DNA of 50,963 bases from Cohnella sp. AR92 (GTDB taxonomy: Bacteria > Bacillota > Bacilli > Paenibacillales > Paenibacillaceae): the NCBI RefSeq assembly GCF_003990975.1, contig NZ_RZJR01000024.1:1-50963 (forward strand), given 5' to 3'. A program made the position numbers and the translations under genes. Positions 7,324 through 15,629 of this stretch are shown in pieces. Under the pieces are notes generated by a model. That model saw nothing but the letters and a program-made list of their open reading frames with translations. It made no database searches and was not told the DNA's origin. Numbering within the stretch: the stretch's first letter is position 1; every line of letters begins with the position of its first letter.

Positions 7324-9320
7324 GCCCTCTCGCCCTCCTGCCTAAGATACCCCCGCCTTCGCGCCATGCGATTCATCGCGCGTATCTGCCGACAAGCCTG
7401 CCGTTGAGAAAGCGTAAGGTAGGGCGAGCCGAAATAAACGCGCCCGAACGGATCGTCCGCCGAACGTCCCGCCCTCCCGGCCATCTGGACAAGCGAAGCG
7501 TCGTCGAAGGTGGATTGGTGAGCGCCCAGAATAAAGACATCGCTCTTCGGAATCGTCACTCCCCGCTCCAGGATGGTGGTCGTCACCAGCAGTCGAAGCT
7601 TTTTCTGCCGGAAATCCTGCACCTTAGATGCCCGCTCCGGATCGCTGGAGTAGGTTCCCGCAATCTCTTCCGTGCGGATGCCCAAGGCCGGGGCGGCTCT
7701 TCGAAGAAGGCCCACGACCGGCAACACGTGTTTAATGTAGGGAACAAACACGAAAACCTGAGCCCCGCGGCGAACGGAGACGGTTATCGGGGCGAGCAGA
7801 GCCCGCGGCAGCTCTCTCCTTTGGACTAGCTTGGATAGGGGAGGAAGAGATAGGCGTTGCGGAACCGGAAGAGGATGCCGGTGGTAGCGAACCGGCACCC
7901 GAGCGCATCCCGCCTGTCCTCTTCGAATACGTTGGCGCAGCTTCGCGGGAGGGGTCGCGCTGAGCAGAACCGTCGCCCCGTGACGGCGGCGGGCCTTATC
8001 CGCGGCATAGTGCAGCACGGGATCATTGTGGTAGGGGAAGGCATCCAGCTCGTCCACGAGCACCAGATCGAACGAATGCTGGAATCGCATCAGCTGGTGG
8101 GTCGTCGCGATCGTAAGTGGAGCGTTCGTCCAGCGGTCCTCGCTGCCGCCATAAAGAACCGCCTGGCGAACGTCGGGAAACGCCTTAAGCAGCCGGGGAG
8201 CCAGCTCCAGCACGACGTCCCTGCGCGGTGTCGCGATAAGAGCTCGGCCGCCGGCCCTCAACACGGCATCCAACAGCGGGAAGATCATCTCGGTTTTGCC
8301 GGCGCCGGTCACCGCCCAGAGAAGAAAGCTTCTAGCCGGATGGTCGGCGTGGGAGGATCGGCCGGAGGTGAGGGCCAAGGAGGCGAGCATGCGGCGAAGC
8401 AAGCGCAGGGCTTGCGTTGCGAGATGCTGCGAGCAAGCGAGGGGTTGGCATGGCTCCACCGCTATAGAAGCAGGAGCCTCGCCGACCGCTCGCAGGAAGC
8501 GATAGGCCGCTTCGGCCGCGCTGCGCTGCGCGGGACTGAGCCCCCAGCGATCCTCGAACGCGGGGGGCAGCGCGGCTAGCGCCGTGCCCGGCTGCTCGGC
8601 CCCCAGCACGAGCAGCTCGCATTCGCGGCTGCGGCCCAGCGCGGCGCATGCCTCGCAGACGGCGCAGCCGCTTCGCCCGCACGAGGCGCACCGCGTGCGG
8701 CGCATGCGTTCTTCCCCGCTGCCGCATCGCCGGCAGCGAAGCCCTTGGCGGCGGCGCGAGCCGGCGGAGCCCGCCGCCCGAGGCGCGATCGCGGCGGCGA
8801 GGCGCACGGCGCCGCGCAGCGCGGAGAGCTGCAGCGCTTGCAGCGGCTCCCGCTCCCGCAGCGTCGGCAGAGCCTTCGCCAGCATCGCCATCGCCTCCTC
8901 TCGCAGCAGCGAGCGGCCCTGCAAGCAGGCCCCCGCCTGCTCTGCCGCCGCGCTCAGTACCTCCCATTCCGTCTCGTTGGCTTTTCGCCACTCCGCGTTT
9001 TTTTCGCGTTCGCCTTCACTTCGCGACGTTACGAGTACCGAAACCCCCTTCTCTCCCGCAGCATCCCAGGCACTCTCCGCCGACTGCCGCAACGACATCG
9101 CTCGCTGATCCGGCGTCCTAGAATCCCCGCGCTTGCCTGCAAAATTAAATAACCGGCAGCTCTCCTCGGCTATCCCTAAGGGCATTGGCTCGCGCAGCCA
9201 ACAGACGGTTCGGCCATCCTCTCTTGTTATCTCCATCCGCTCGCATGCCTCCCAATCAACTGAAAATCTCGCCTCTACTTCTCCGTTCTTCTTTTGCCAC
9301 AGATAGACCATCGCCTTCAT
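7320..9320 (-). CDS. comFA: ComFA-type DNA helicase/translocase
   Basis: ATP-dependent motor thought to pull single-stranded DNA into the cell during transformation. The 666-residue protein is longer than Bacillus subtilis ComFA because of an N-terminal extension of about 190 residues. A four-cysteine zinc region (RCRRCG, RCASCG, CAVCEAC, about 196-225) follows. Then come Walker A VTGAGKTE (337-344), a DEAD-type box DELD (about 423-426), SATPP and the C-terminal helicase motif MAGRAGRS. ATG 9320 has GAGGAGGGG upstream. The stretch 8600-8960, encoding the extension and zinc region, is much more GC-rich than its surroundings. Confidence 0.94.
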   Translation of the reverse strand: MKAMVYLWQKKNGEVEARFSVDWEACERMEITREDGRTVCWLREPMPLGIAEESCRLFNFAGKRGDSRTPDQRAMSLRQSAESAWDAAGEKGVSVLVTSRSEGEREKNAEWRKANETEWEVLSAAAEQAGACLQGRSLLREEAMAMLAKALPTLREREPLQALQLSALRGAVRLAAAIAPRAAGSAGSRRRQGLRCRRCGSGEERMRRTRCASCGRSGCAVCEACAALGRSRECELLVLGAEQPGTALAALPPAFEDRWGLSPAQRSAAEAAYRFLRAVGEAPASIAVEPCQPLACSQHLATQALRLLRRMLASLALTSGRSSHADHPARSFLLWAVTGAGKTEMIFPLLDAVLRAGGRALIATPRRDVVLELAPRLLKAFPDVRQAVLYGGSEDRWTNAPLTIATTHQLMRFQHSFDLVLVDELDAFPYHNDPVLHYAADKARRRHGATVLLSATPPAKLRQRIRRGQAGCARVPVRYHRHPLPVPQRLSLPPLSKLVQRRELPRALLAPITVSVRRGAQVFVFVPYIKHVLPVVGLLRRAAPALGIRTEEIAGTYSSDPERASKVQDFRQKKLRLLVTTTILERGVTIPKSDVFILGAHQSTFDDASLVQMAGRAGRSADDPFGRVYFGSPYLTLSQRQACRQIRAMNRMARRRGYLRQEGERA

Positions 9321-9338
9321 CTCTTTCCCCTCCTCGGT

Positions 9339-9434
9339 TCTCCCTCTCGCTCAGGACCCTATGTCACCTTGCTTCTACTAGATTCCGCTTTACCCGATAT
9401 GTCGCGTTAGCCCGCCTCTCCCCTTCGCTCAGGA
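9339..9434 (-). repeat. Two outlying copies of the CCTGAGCGA repeat, inverted
   Basis: Read on the minus strand, CCTGAGCGAAGGGGAGAGGC (9415-9434 region) and CCTGAGCGAGAGGGAGA (about 9339-9355) match the core of the tandem array at 10.2-10.5 kb, which reads on the plus strand. The first copy also shares the following CTAAC. They lie in the spacer between the 126-residue orphan gene and comFA. Confidence 0.75.
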
Positions 9435-9438
9435 CAGC

Positions 9439-9485
9439 AAAAAAAGCACGCCGAGATTGTCTTATCGACAATTCTCAAGCGTGCT
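9439..9485 (-). terminator. Intrinsic terminator of the orphan gene
   Basis: On the minus strand AGCACGC pairs with GCGTGCT, with an inner GAGAATTGTC/GACAATCTC stem, followed by seven T (9439-9445). It follows the 126-residue gene and separates it from comFA. Confidence 0.8.
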
Positions 9486-9549
9486 TCGCTCGTACGTATG
9501 GCTGATGGATTTAGTATACGCCGACTGTCCCTTGGACGCAATCGTCTTC

Positions 9550-9930
9550 TCAAAGAGGAAGCCGCGCTAGGTCCTCCTGCTTCGCAAGCTCGATCCAAAC
9601 GAGCTTTCGTTCCGCGCTTTGCGTCTCCGGTCGGTCCGGCTGCCGCTCATAACTCCAGTCGATCCCTCTATCGGTTCTGGCGAACTGCCTTACGATCGCT
9701 TCGGTACCGTCGTTAGAATTCTCGAAGACCACCGTGATCTGAATATCCGTCCCCGTTCTCCGGGAGTACCACTGCAAAGACCTCATGTACCATTCGATCT
9801 GTTTCTCGTGATTGCCCGCTACGAGCACGTAATGCTTATCGTCCCGATGAAGCCGGCGCCGCGCCAGCCAATGAACGAGGACGATTCCCAGCGCATATAC
9901 AACGATGACCCCGCATAACCCAAGCAGCAC
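9550..9930 (-). CDS. Small membrane-anchored protein, possible glycosyltransferase-fold remnant
   Basis: A 126-residue protein of unknown function. It has one N-terminal membrane segment (LLGLCGVIVVYALGIVLVHW), then basic residues, then a soluble part with YVLVAGNHEKQIEWYMRSL and ITVVFENSNDGTEAIV. The latter recalls the first strands of a GT2 fold (V-x-D/E-x-S-x-D-G-T), but the rest of such an enzyme is missing, so enzymatic activity is doubtful. The GTG start at 9930 has GGAGGAGG upstream. It lies where Bacillus subtilis has yviA, stands alone between its own terminator and a long repeat-bearing spacer, and is flanked by inverted copies of a short repeat. Confidence 0.7.
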   Translation of the reverse strand: MLLGLCGVIVVYALGIVLVHWLARRRLHRDDKHYVLVAGNHEKQIEWYMRSLQWYSRRTGTDIQITVVFENSNDGTEAIVRQFARTDRGIDWSYERQPDRPETQSAERKLVWIELAKQEDLARLPL

Positions 9931-10186
9931 AGGAGCACCTCCTCCGGCATACTTTTCCGGTCAGCCTTGCCTCCTGGCCGATCACAGTGTCCGGTATGCA
10001 AGCAGGCTGCTCCATCCCCTGGCGGCGGAGGCTCCCTTTGACCTCGTGTGACAATATATGCCGGCATTCGGGCGTTCGTTCCGGTATCCGCCTGTCCGCG
10101 AATGGCAACAAGCCATTGGTGGAAAAGAAGGGGGCATTATTTCGAGGGGTGATATCCGCCCCGTTTGATCCCGAACAATCGCCTAC

Positions 10187-10510
10187 TGAGCGAAGGGGAG
10201 AGGCCAGCTAACTCTTAGGGCATCAGTCCGCCATCCTGAGCGAACGGGAGAGGCCACCTAACCCTACGCACATCAGTCCGTCATCCTGAGCCAACGGGAG
10301 AAGCAACCTAACCCTACGCGTAACAATCCACCATCCTGAGCGAACGGGAGAAGCAACCTAACCCTACGCGCATCAGTCCGCCATCCTGAGCAAACGGGAG
10401 AAGCAACCTAACCCTACGCACATCAGTCCGTCATCCTGAGCAAACGGGAGAAGCAACCTAAAACCCTACGTGCATCAATCCATCATCCTGAGCCAATGGG
10501 AGAAGCCGTC
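10187..10510. repeat. Tandem array of a 50-bp repeat, about six and a half units
   Basis: Unit starts are at 10191, 10241, 10291, 10341, 10391 and 10441, with a partial unit from 10493. Each unit reads roughly CGAACGGGAGAAGCAACCTA, then ACCCTACGCGCATCAGTCCG, then CCATCCTGAG. Period is exactly 50 except the sixth unit (52, an extra AA). The outer units are most diverged. The array carries no convincing reading frame and fills most of the 738-base gap between degU and the orphan gene (9931-10668). I see nothing recognisable in 9931-10180. Confidence 0.93.
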
Positions 10511-10564
10511 TAACCCAAGTGCTACTATGCTCCTAAACTTTCCTCCCGCTCCTCCGACAAACCG

Positions 10565-10596
10565 AACGGCCCCCGGAGGAGATCCCGGAGGCCGTT
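10565..10596 (-). terminator. Probable terminator of degU
   Basis: AACGGCC/GGCCGTT stem enclosing CCGG/CCGG, GC-rich, followed on the minus strand by only a weak T stretch (CGGTTTGT). It lies about 70 bases beyond the degU stop codon. Confidence 0.55.
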
Positions 10597-10668
10597 GCTG
10601 ATGCCGAGTATGTAGGTTTAGTTCTTTCTTGCTTCTTGCTTCTATGAATCACACTTGGCGCTGTTCCA

Positions 10669-11391
10669 TTACAGAACAACCCAGCCATTCTTGATCGAAT
10701 TGATAACGGCCTGAGTGCGGTCGTCCACTTCCATCTTCTGCAGAATGCTGCTGACGTGGTTCTTGACGGTCTTCTCGCTGATGAACAGGTTCTCGCCGAT
10801 CGTCTTATTGCTCTTGCCTTCCGCCATCAACCGAAGGACCTCGGCTTCGCGGCGGGTCAGCGGATTGTTGCCGTTCGGGATCAGCTTGGTCACCGTCTCG
10901 CGGCTCGCTGCGGCACCTGAAGCGGCTCCGATCTCGTCGAGGTAAGTCATGCGGCGGAGCTGATTGATCAGCTTGCCCGTCACTTTGGGATGAATGTAGG
11001 CTTGTCCGAGCGCTACGGTGCGGATCGCGTTGATGAGCGCTTCCGCTTCCATATCCTTGAGCAGATAGCCCGATGCGCCCTTGCGGAGCGTCTCGAACAC
11101 ATAGCTCTCGTCGTCGTGGATCGATAGGATGATCACCTTGATCTCCGGGAAAATATCGCGAAGCCGCTCGGTGGCGATAACCCCGTTCTCCGTCGGCATA
11201 TTAATATCGAGAAGCACGACATCCGGCTTGATGCGGTTGCAGAACTCGAGCACTTGAATGCCGTCGCCGCACTCGCCGATTACCTCCAAGTCGGACTCCA
11301 TATTAAGAATTCTTTTAAGCCCTTCGCGGAAGAGCTGATGATCGTCGGCCAGAAGCACCTTGATTTTACGATTCGGAATCTTGTTCTCCAT
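10669..11391 (-). CDS. degU: Response regulator DegU
   Basis: Two-component regulator of exoenzymes, motility and competence. The 240-residue protein has an N-terminal receiver domain (VLLADDHQLFREGL; phospho-acceptor Asp about 62 in VLLDINMP; KDMEAEALI later) and a C-terminal LuxR-type helix-turn-helix (LTRREAEVLRLMAEGKSNKTI then SEKTVKNHVSSIL). ATG 11391 is chosen because AAAGGAG precedes it; it lies 26 bases inside the end of degS, so the genes overlap and are probably co-translated. Candidate targets nearby include comF and flagellar genes, from knowledge of Bacillus, not from visible sites. Confidence 0.96.
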   Translation of the reverse strand: MENKIPNRKIKVLLADDHQLFREGLKRILNMESDLEVIGECGDGIQVLEFCNRIKPDVVLLDINMPTENGVIATERLRDIFPEIKVIILSIHDDESYVFETLRKGASGYLLKDMEAEALINAIRTVALGQAYIHPKVTGKLINQLRRMTYLDEIGAASGAAASRETVTKLIPNGNNPLTRREAEVLRLMAEGKSNKTIGENLFISEKTVKNHVSSILQKMEVDDRTQAVINSIKNGWVVL

Positions 11392-12559
11392 AATGTCCCA
11401 ACTCCTTTCGCGGCTCTGCATTAATAGGTACCTCAATGACGATGGTTGTGCCTTGACCGACTTCCGATTCGAACTCTATCGTACCTTGGAGCAGATCCAC
11501 CCGTTCCTTCATCCCGATCAAGCCGAACTTGGAATGCTCCCGCGCATGGGCATCAATCGAATGAGCGGCGAAGCCCCTTCCGTTGTCCCGGATAACCAAG
11601 TCGATCGTCGTTTCGCGAAAAGTCACTTCCAGCGACACGAAGGTAGGCTGAGCATGCTTCTGCGCATTCTGGAAGGCCTCCTGCACGAGACGAAACATCG
11701 CCGCTTCAAGCGCGGAGGACATTCTTTTCTCCTTGCCTGCGACATCGAACTTGGCATGTATGGTGGTGCGTTCCTCGAAGTCTTGGACAAACTTGCGAAG
11801 AGTCGGGATGAGTCCCAGATCGTCCAACGCCATCGGACGCAGGTTAAAGATAATCTTGCGGATTTCTCCAAGATCCTGCCGAATCTGAGTCTTCAGATCG
11901 ATTAGTTCGCCTCTTACGACCTCCAATTCCTGAGTCCCCAGCATTCTCTCCGCAATCTCCGTACGCAGGATCAGGTTAGCCAGCGATTGCGCGGGACCGT
12001 CGTGGATCTCTCTCGCAATGCGCTTTCTCTCTTCCTCTTGCGCCAGGATAATCTTGAGGCCGATCATCTGCCGGTTCTTCGTCGATTCTAGTATTCTCGT
12101 CACTTGGGTCAGATCTCCCGAGAGGTACCCCAGAACGACATTCATCTGGGAGCCGATGGACTCGGCCCTCTCGATCGACCTCTCGACGTTTCGGGCGCGC
12201 CCTTGCAACTCGTCCCGCCGAGCTTTGAGATAGCCTTCTTTCTCCCGGTACACCATAAGATCAAGCTGGATGTTCGTCGCTTTCTCGTAGGCGGCTTTGA
12301 TGTCTTTCTCGGAATACTTCACGAAGTCCCGGCTTACTTCCGTAAGCCGAATTCTCGCAAGCCGATAATCCCTCTCCAGCCGGTCTACAAGCTCGATCGT
12401 CTCTCCCGTCTCCTGGAGAACCCTCTCCAGTTCCTGGCCTAGAGACTCCAGCTCGCGGCGTGCCGATTCGCATATCTCAAAAACTTGAAACTTGCTGTCT
12501 TCCATGACTTTGACGGCATTCTGAATGACACGATCGATCTGCTCCACACGATACTCCAT
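11366..12559 (-). CDS. degS: Sensor histidine kinase DegS
   Basis: Soluble sensor kinase partner of DegU. The 397-residue protein lacks membrane segments. Its N-terminal half is a long coiled-coil sensor region (DegS-type). The HisKA_3 dimerisation box EEERKRIAREIHDGPAQSL places the phospho-accepting His near 186, and the ATP-binding domain shows RDNGRGF and FGLIGMKERVDLL. ATG 12559 is preferred over upstream starts because AAAGGGGA lies before it and MEYRVEQIDRVIQNAVKVME is the usual N-terminus. It is first in the degS-degU operon. Confidence 0.95.
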   Translation of the reverse strand: MEYRVEQIDRVIQNAVKVMEDSKFQVFEICESARRELESLGQELERVLQETGETIELVDRLERDYRLARIRLTEVSRDFVKYSEKDIKAAYEKATNIQLDLMVYREKEGYLKARRDELQGRARNVERSIERAESIGSQMNVVLGYLSGDLTQVTRILESTKNRQMIGLKIILAQEEERKRIAREIHDGPAQSLANLILRTEIAERMLGTQELEVVRGELIDLKTQIRQDLGEIRKIIFNLRPMALDDLGLIPTLRKFVQDFEERTTIHAKFDVAGKEKRMSSALEAAMFRLVQEAFQNAQKHAQPTFVSLEVTFRETTIDLVIRDNGRGFAAHSIDAHAREHSKFGLIGMKERVDLLQGTIEFESEVGQGTTIVIEVPINAEPRKELGHYGEQDSES

Positions 12560-12629
12560 GTGTTGATTCCCCTTTTGTTCTCGGTTCCTCGCGCACACGT
12601 GTCCCAGGCCGCTGAGTCCCGTTCCAATC

Positions 12630-12661
12630 CCCCGCATGCAGAATCTTTCGGCAATGCGGGG
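12630..12661 (-). other. Hairpin in the degS leader
   Basis: CCCCGCAT (12630-12637) and ATGCGGGG (12654-12661) form a perfect 8-base stem with a 16-base loop, about 70 bases before the degS start. There is no T run after it on the minus strand. A candidate extended minus-10 TATGAT (12672-12677) lies just upstream, so the hairpin would sit at the 5' end of the mRNA. Confidence 0.5.
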
Positions 12662-12726
12662 TCTTATTTCCATCATAACACATCTTGGTCCTAGTTGTAT
12701 CCGGGAGCGTGATAGTTAAATTAACA

Positions 12727-15414
12727 TTAATAAATTGTAATAGACTTCTTGGCTTGTTCCCAGACGACCGTCAATCCCAACTGCTCCGATACGACGCGGA
12801 GCGGCACGAGAACGCGCCCGTTCTTGACCATCGGAGCCGCAGGGGCCGTCACTCGAACGCCGGTCGCGATCATATCCGGACGGTCCGGCCACAACTCTAT
12901 CATCCTCGCGCCCCTTAGGACTGTGACTCTCTTCATAGTCTGATCCCAACCCGCCTGGCCGCCGAGAGCCTCGGAGATAAAGCGAAGCGGCACGTAGGTC
13001 GTATTGTCTTGAATGTAAGGGGCGGTATCCAGCGCGGTCTTGGTTCCGCCGATCGTCGCTTCCTTGCTTCCGACCGTCAGGACGACGGTCTTGCCGGTCG
13101 TCGCGGAAGCCCCAGGCGGATACTGCAGCGAGAGGTTGTCCAACGCCACGGTGCCGGTCGTCGCGCGTTCGTCCTGGTCCTGCGCCAGGTTGACGACATA
13201 GACTTTCGTCAGCTTCGCCGGATACTTGATGCCCGCTGCGGACAGGTCGACGCGCAGCGACTTCCAGCCCGTCCAATTGATCTTGTCGGCAAGCGTCAGA
13301 TAGGCGATCGAGCCATCCGCGTTCTTGACTTCGGCGCGAAGCCAGCTGTTGCTGTTGTCCCCCATCGCGTCCAGGGTGAGGGCGCTCGCGCCGCTATCGA
13401 GCGTAAGCCCCGTTCCCAGAACCGCGTAAGCATACTTGTTGCCGCTGCCCAGCGTGAAGTCATAATCCAGCTTCAGCACCTTGGACGATTCCCGCCCCGT
13501 CACTCCGCTCGCGATCGAAGCGGCGCCGACCGTCTCCGCCGGCGTTGCCGTGAAGCTGACGGAGTAGCCCGGATTCTCGAAGTCTTCCAGCTTCTTCTCG
13601 GAGCCGGATGCGAGAACGATCATCGTCGAGAAGCCGTCGTACCGCGCGATCGCGTAAGCGTTAGCCGCGTTCCCGCTCACCGACTTCACGACGAGCTTGC
13701 CTCCGCTGACGTCCGCCGAGAAGCCCTTGAATTCCCACTTCACGGAAGACGCGGGCACGCTCAGCTCGCGGCCGTCCTTCAGCTTGGCGGTTACCGGCAC
13801 GGATATCGTTTGTCCGGCCTGAAGCAGCGTCGTGCTCGGATTGATCGACAGCTCGTTGATCTGATCCGCGCCGATGACTTCGATATTCACGTCGTTCGTT
13901 GCGCTCCCCGCCTTGACCGTCAGCTTCGCGGTCCCTGCTTTGGAAGCCGTAAAGACTCCGTTCTGTATGCTGCCGACGTCCGAGCTCACGCTCCAGGTCG
14001 GAGTCAAGCTGCCGGCATCGATCGGGTTGTAGTAGGTGTCGTACGCCTTAAGGGAATAAGAAGCCTGCTGGCCGATGAACAGCGTCTTCGAGCCGCTCGC
14101 GACGATGCCTTTGATCGTGCCTTGCGGAGCCGTCGTGTACACGCCGATCGCGTTGGCGATAAGCCGTTGGTAGGTTCCGGACGAGGTCGGATGAGTCAAC
14201 GTCACCGCCGTCTCCCCGAGCGGGCGGGACACCATCGTCGTCGAACCGCCGCCGTCCATGTTGACGCCCTTGTAGACGCCTAGCTGCAGCATGATCTGCT
14301 GCAGTTCCTTGAGCGTGACTCCCTTGCGGCCGCCGCTCTCCTCTACCGTGATCAGATAGACCGTCTTGCCGTCCTTCGAGTAGCCGACGGCCGTACGCGC
14401 GCGGTCGTTATTGCCGCTCAGTCCGGTAATATCCCGGGAGAAGGCTGCCGCCGCTCCGTTGTCGACCAGAATCGTATGCCCTCCCACCATCATCTGGAAC
14501 GTGGCCGGATCATACGAAGCGCCGGTCGTCTGCGAGACGAGCTGATAGCTGGAGGATATTCGCTGGCCGACCGCGAGGTGGTTCACGATGAAGTCCGCCG
14601 CATCCTTATGGCCGCGCAGAATGTAGCCGTTAGCCGGTATCGGCGTCGCGATCTGCGAGCCCTTGGCGATCTCGGCGACGACGCCGTCTACGACGAGAGC
14701 CTCCGTCGGGGTCGTGTAGCTGTTCATCGGGCGTTGGGATGCCGTCCAATTGTCGGTATAGATATAAAGCTTGTTGACATGGCTGTACGCGTTGTCCGGC
14801 TCCGTCATATAGGCGCTTTGGTTGATGCCGGTGAGCGCGAAAGCGGAACCGTCGGCAGCCGTCACCGAACCGGTGAAGGTAAACGTATCGATCATCGGCA
14901 CTCGGTCCTTCGTGACCGCGAAAGCGTACATGCCTGCCAATTGAGAGGTGCTCGTGAGCAGCTCTCCCGAACGAATGGCCGCGCCCATCGCGACCCCTTC
15001 GCTGCCGGTCGTCGAAGTGTTGAAGACGTCGCCGTTGATTCCGGCAACCGCTCCCGTCTCCTTCGCCATGCCGCCGACCGATTGCTTCGAAGTGACGTCG
15101 GAGGCTTTGCCGGACATCGTATTCAGTTGAACGTAGGGATTCGTCAGGTCGATCTGAATGACATGAACGAGCTGCGTCGTCTCCTTGTCGTTGGAGGAGA
15201 CCCATTGATAGTCGACTTGCTTGGCTCCGGCCGTCACCATCGTCTCCGACTGCTGCACCAGCTTATAAGTGGCGGCGATCGTCGCGGCAACCGCGACCGG
15301 AGAGGAAGCGAACGGAAGCCCGATACCGCTTACCGAGGTAAGGATCAGCGTTCCTGCCAATACGGGGGCGAGACATTTTCTGCAGAATGGAATCATATGA
15401 AATTTACGAGACAT
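12727..15414 (-). CDS. Secreted phosphodiester-glycosidase-type protein with C-terminal copper-amine-oxidase-like stalk domain
   Basis: Large exported protein of 895 residues. A signal peptide ends near ASSPVAVAA (about 44). A phosphodiester glycosidase (NAGPA-like) region follows, with GAVAGINGDVFNTS (about 121-134), TAVGYSKDGKTVYLITV and the conserved loop VNMDGGGSTTMV. A bacterial Ig-like (Big_2-type) segment, a beta-sandwich region (DFENPGYSVSF to LDNLSL) and two copper-amine-oxidase-N-like repeats at the C-terminus (YVPLRFISEALGG and LVPLRVVSEQLGL) complete it. In this fold family the substrate is a sugar phosphodiester, so cell-wall glycopolymer or exopolysaccharide trimming is plausible but unproven. 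The C-terminal repeats are probably a wall-associated scaffold domain and not a copper enzyme. GGGAGAAC precedes ATG 15414. Confidence 0.88.
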   Translation of the reverse strand: MSRKFHMIPFCRKCLAPVLAGTLILTSVSGIGLPFASSPVAVAATIAATYKLVQQSETMVTAGAKQVDYQWVSSNDKETTQLVHVIQIDLTNPYVQLNTMSGKASDVTSKQSVGGMAKETGAVAGINGDVFNTSTTGSEGVAMGAAIRSGELLTSTSQLAGMYAFAVTKDRVPMIDTFTFTGSVTAADGSAFALTGINQSAYMTEPDNAYSHVNKLYIYTDNWTASQRPMNSYTTPTEALVVDGVVAEIAKGSQIATPIPANGYILRGHKDAADFIVNHLAVGQRISSSYQLVSQTTGASYDPATFQMMVGGHTILVDNGAAAAFSRDITGLSGNNDRARTAVGYSKDGKTVYLITVEESGGRKGVTLKELQQIMLQLGVYKGVNMDGGGSTTMVSRPLGETAVTLTHPTSSGTYQRLIANAIGVYTTAPQGTIKGIVASGSKTLFIGQQASYSLKAYDTYYNPIDAGSLTPTWSVSSDVGSIQNGVFTASKAGTAKLTVKAGSATNDVNIEVIGADQINELSINPSTTLLQAGQTISVPVTAKLKDGRELSVPASSVKWEFKGFSADVSGGKLVVKSVSGNAANAYAIARYDGFSTMIVLASGSEKKLEDFENPGYSVSFTATPAETVGAASIASGVTGRESSKVLKLDYDFTLGSGNKYAYAVLGTGLTLDSGASALTLDAMGDNSNSWLRAEVKNADGSIAYLTLADKINWTGWKSLRVDLSAAGIKYPAKLTKVYVVNLAQDQDERATTGTVALDNLSLQYPPGASATTGKTVVLTVGSKEATIGGTKTALDTAPYIQDNTTYVPLRFISEALGGQAGWDQTMKRVTVLRGARMIELWPDRPDMIATGVRVTAPAAPMVKNGRVLVPLRVVSEQLGLTVVWEQAKKSITIY

Positions 15415-15568
15415 GAACGTTCTCCCATGTAGGTATGTAGGATTTGGGTCTATGGTTAATCGTTACTACCAATTTCCCTATTAAATAAGACTCCGAAATC
15501 CTCAAAAAGTTACATTAGAAATAGATTAAGATAAAATAATCCGAAGCGGTCGGCAGCCGAAAAACGAC

Positions 15569-15592
15569 AAAAAGCCAGCTTTTCGGCTGGCT
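15569..15592 (-). terminator. Intrinsic terminator of the mannose-1-phosphate guanylyltransferase gene
   Basis: Minus-strand hairpin AGCCAGC/GCTGGCT with a CGAAAA-type loop, followed by TTTTTGTCGTTTTT. Located about 40 bases past the stop codon. Confidence 0.85.
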
Positions 15593-15629
15593 GTGTCGAC
15601 CTTTATTCGGCTCGGTTCGTTCTTTTCGA

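Noticed and set aside
8584..9152. Several overlapping long open frames on both strands within comFA
   Set aside because: They result from the very GC-rich stretch of comFA; compositions are dominated by Arg, Ala, Pro and Ser, without domains.
10187..10510. CRISPR array
   Set aside because: The whole 50-base period is conserved, with no unique spacers between constant repeats, and no cas genes are nearby.
13009..14283. Open frame of 424 codons on the plus strand
   Set aside because: It is antisense to the phosphodiester-glycosidase-type gene, is Arg-rich, shows no domain, and is explained by GC-rich third positions of the real gene.
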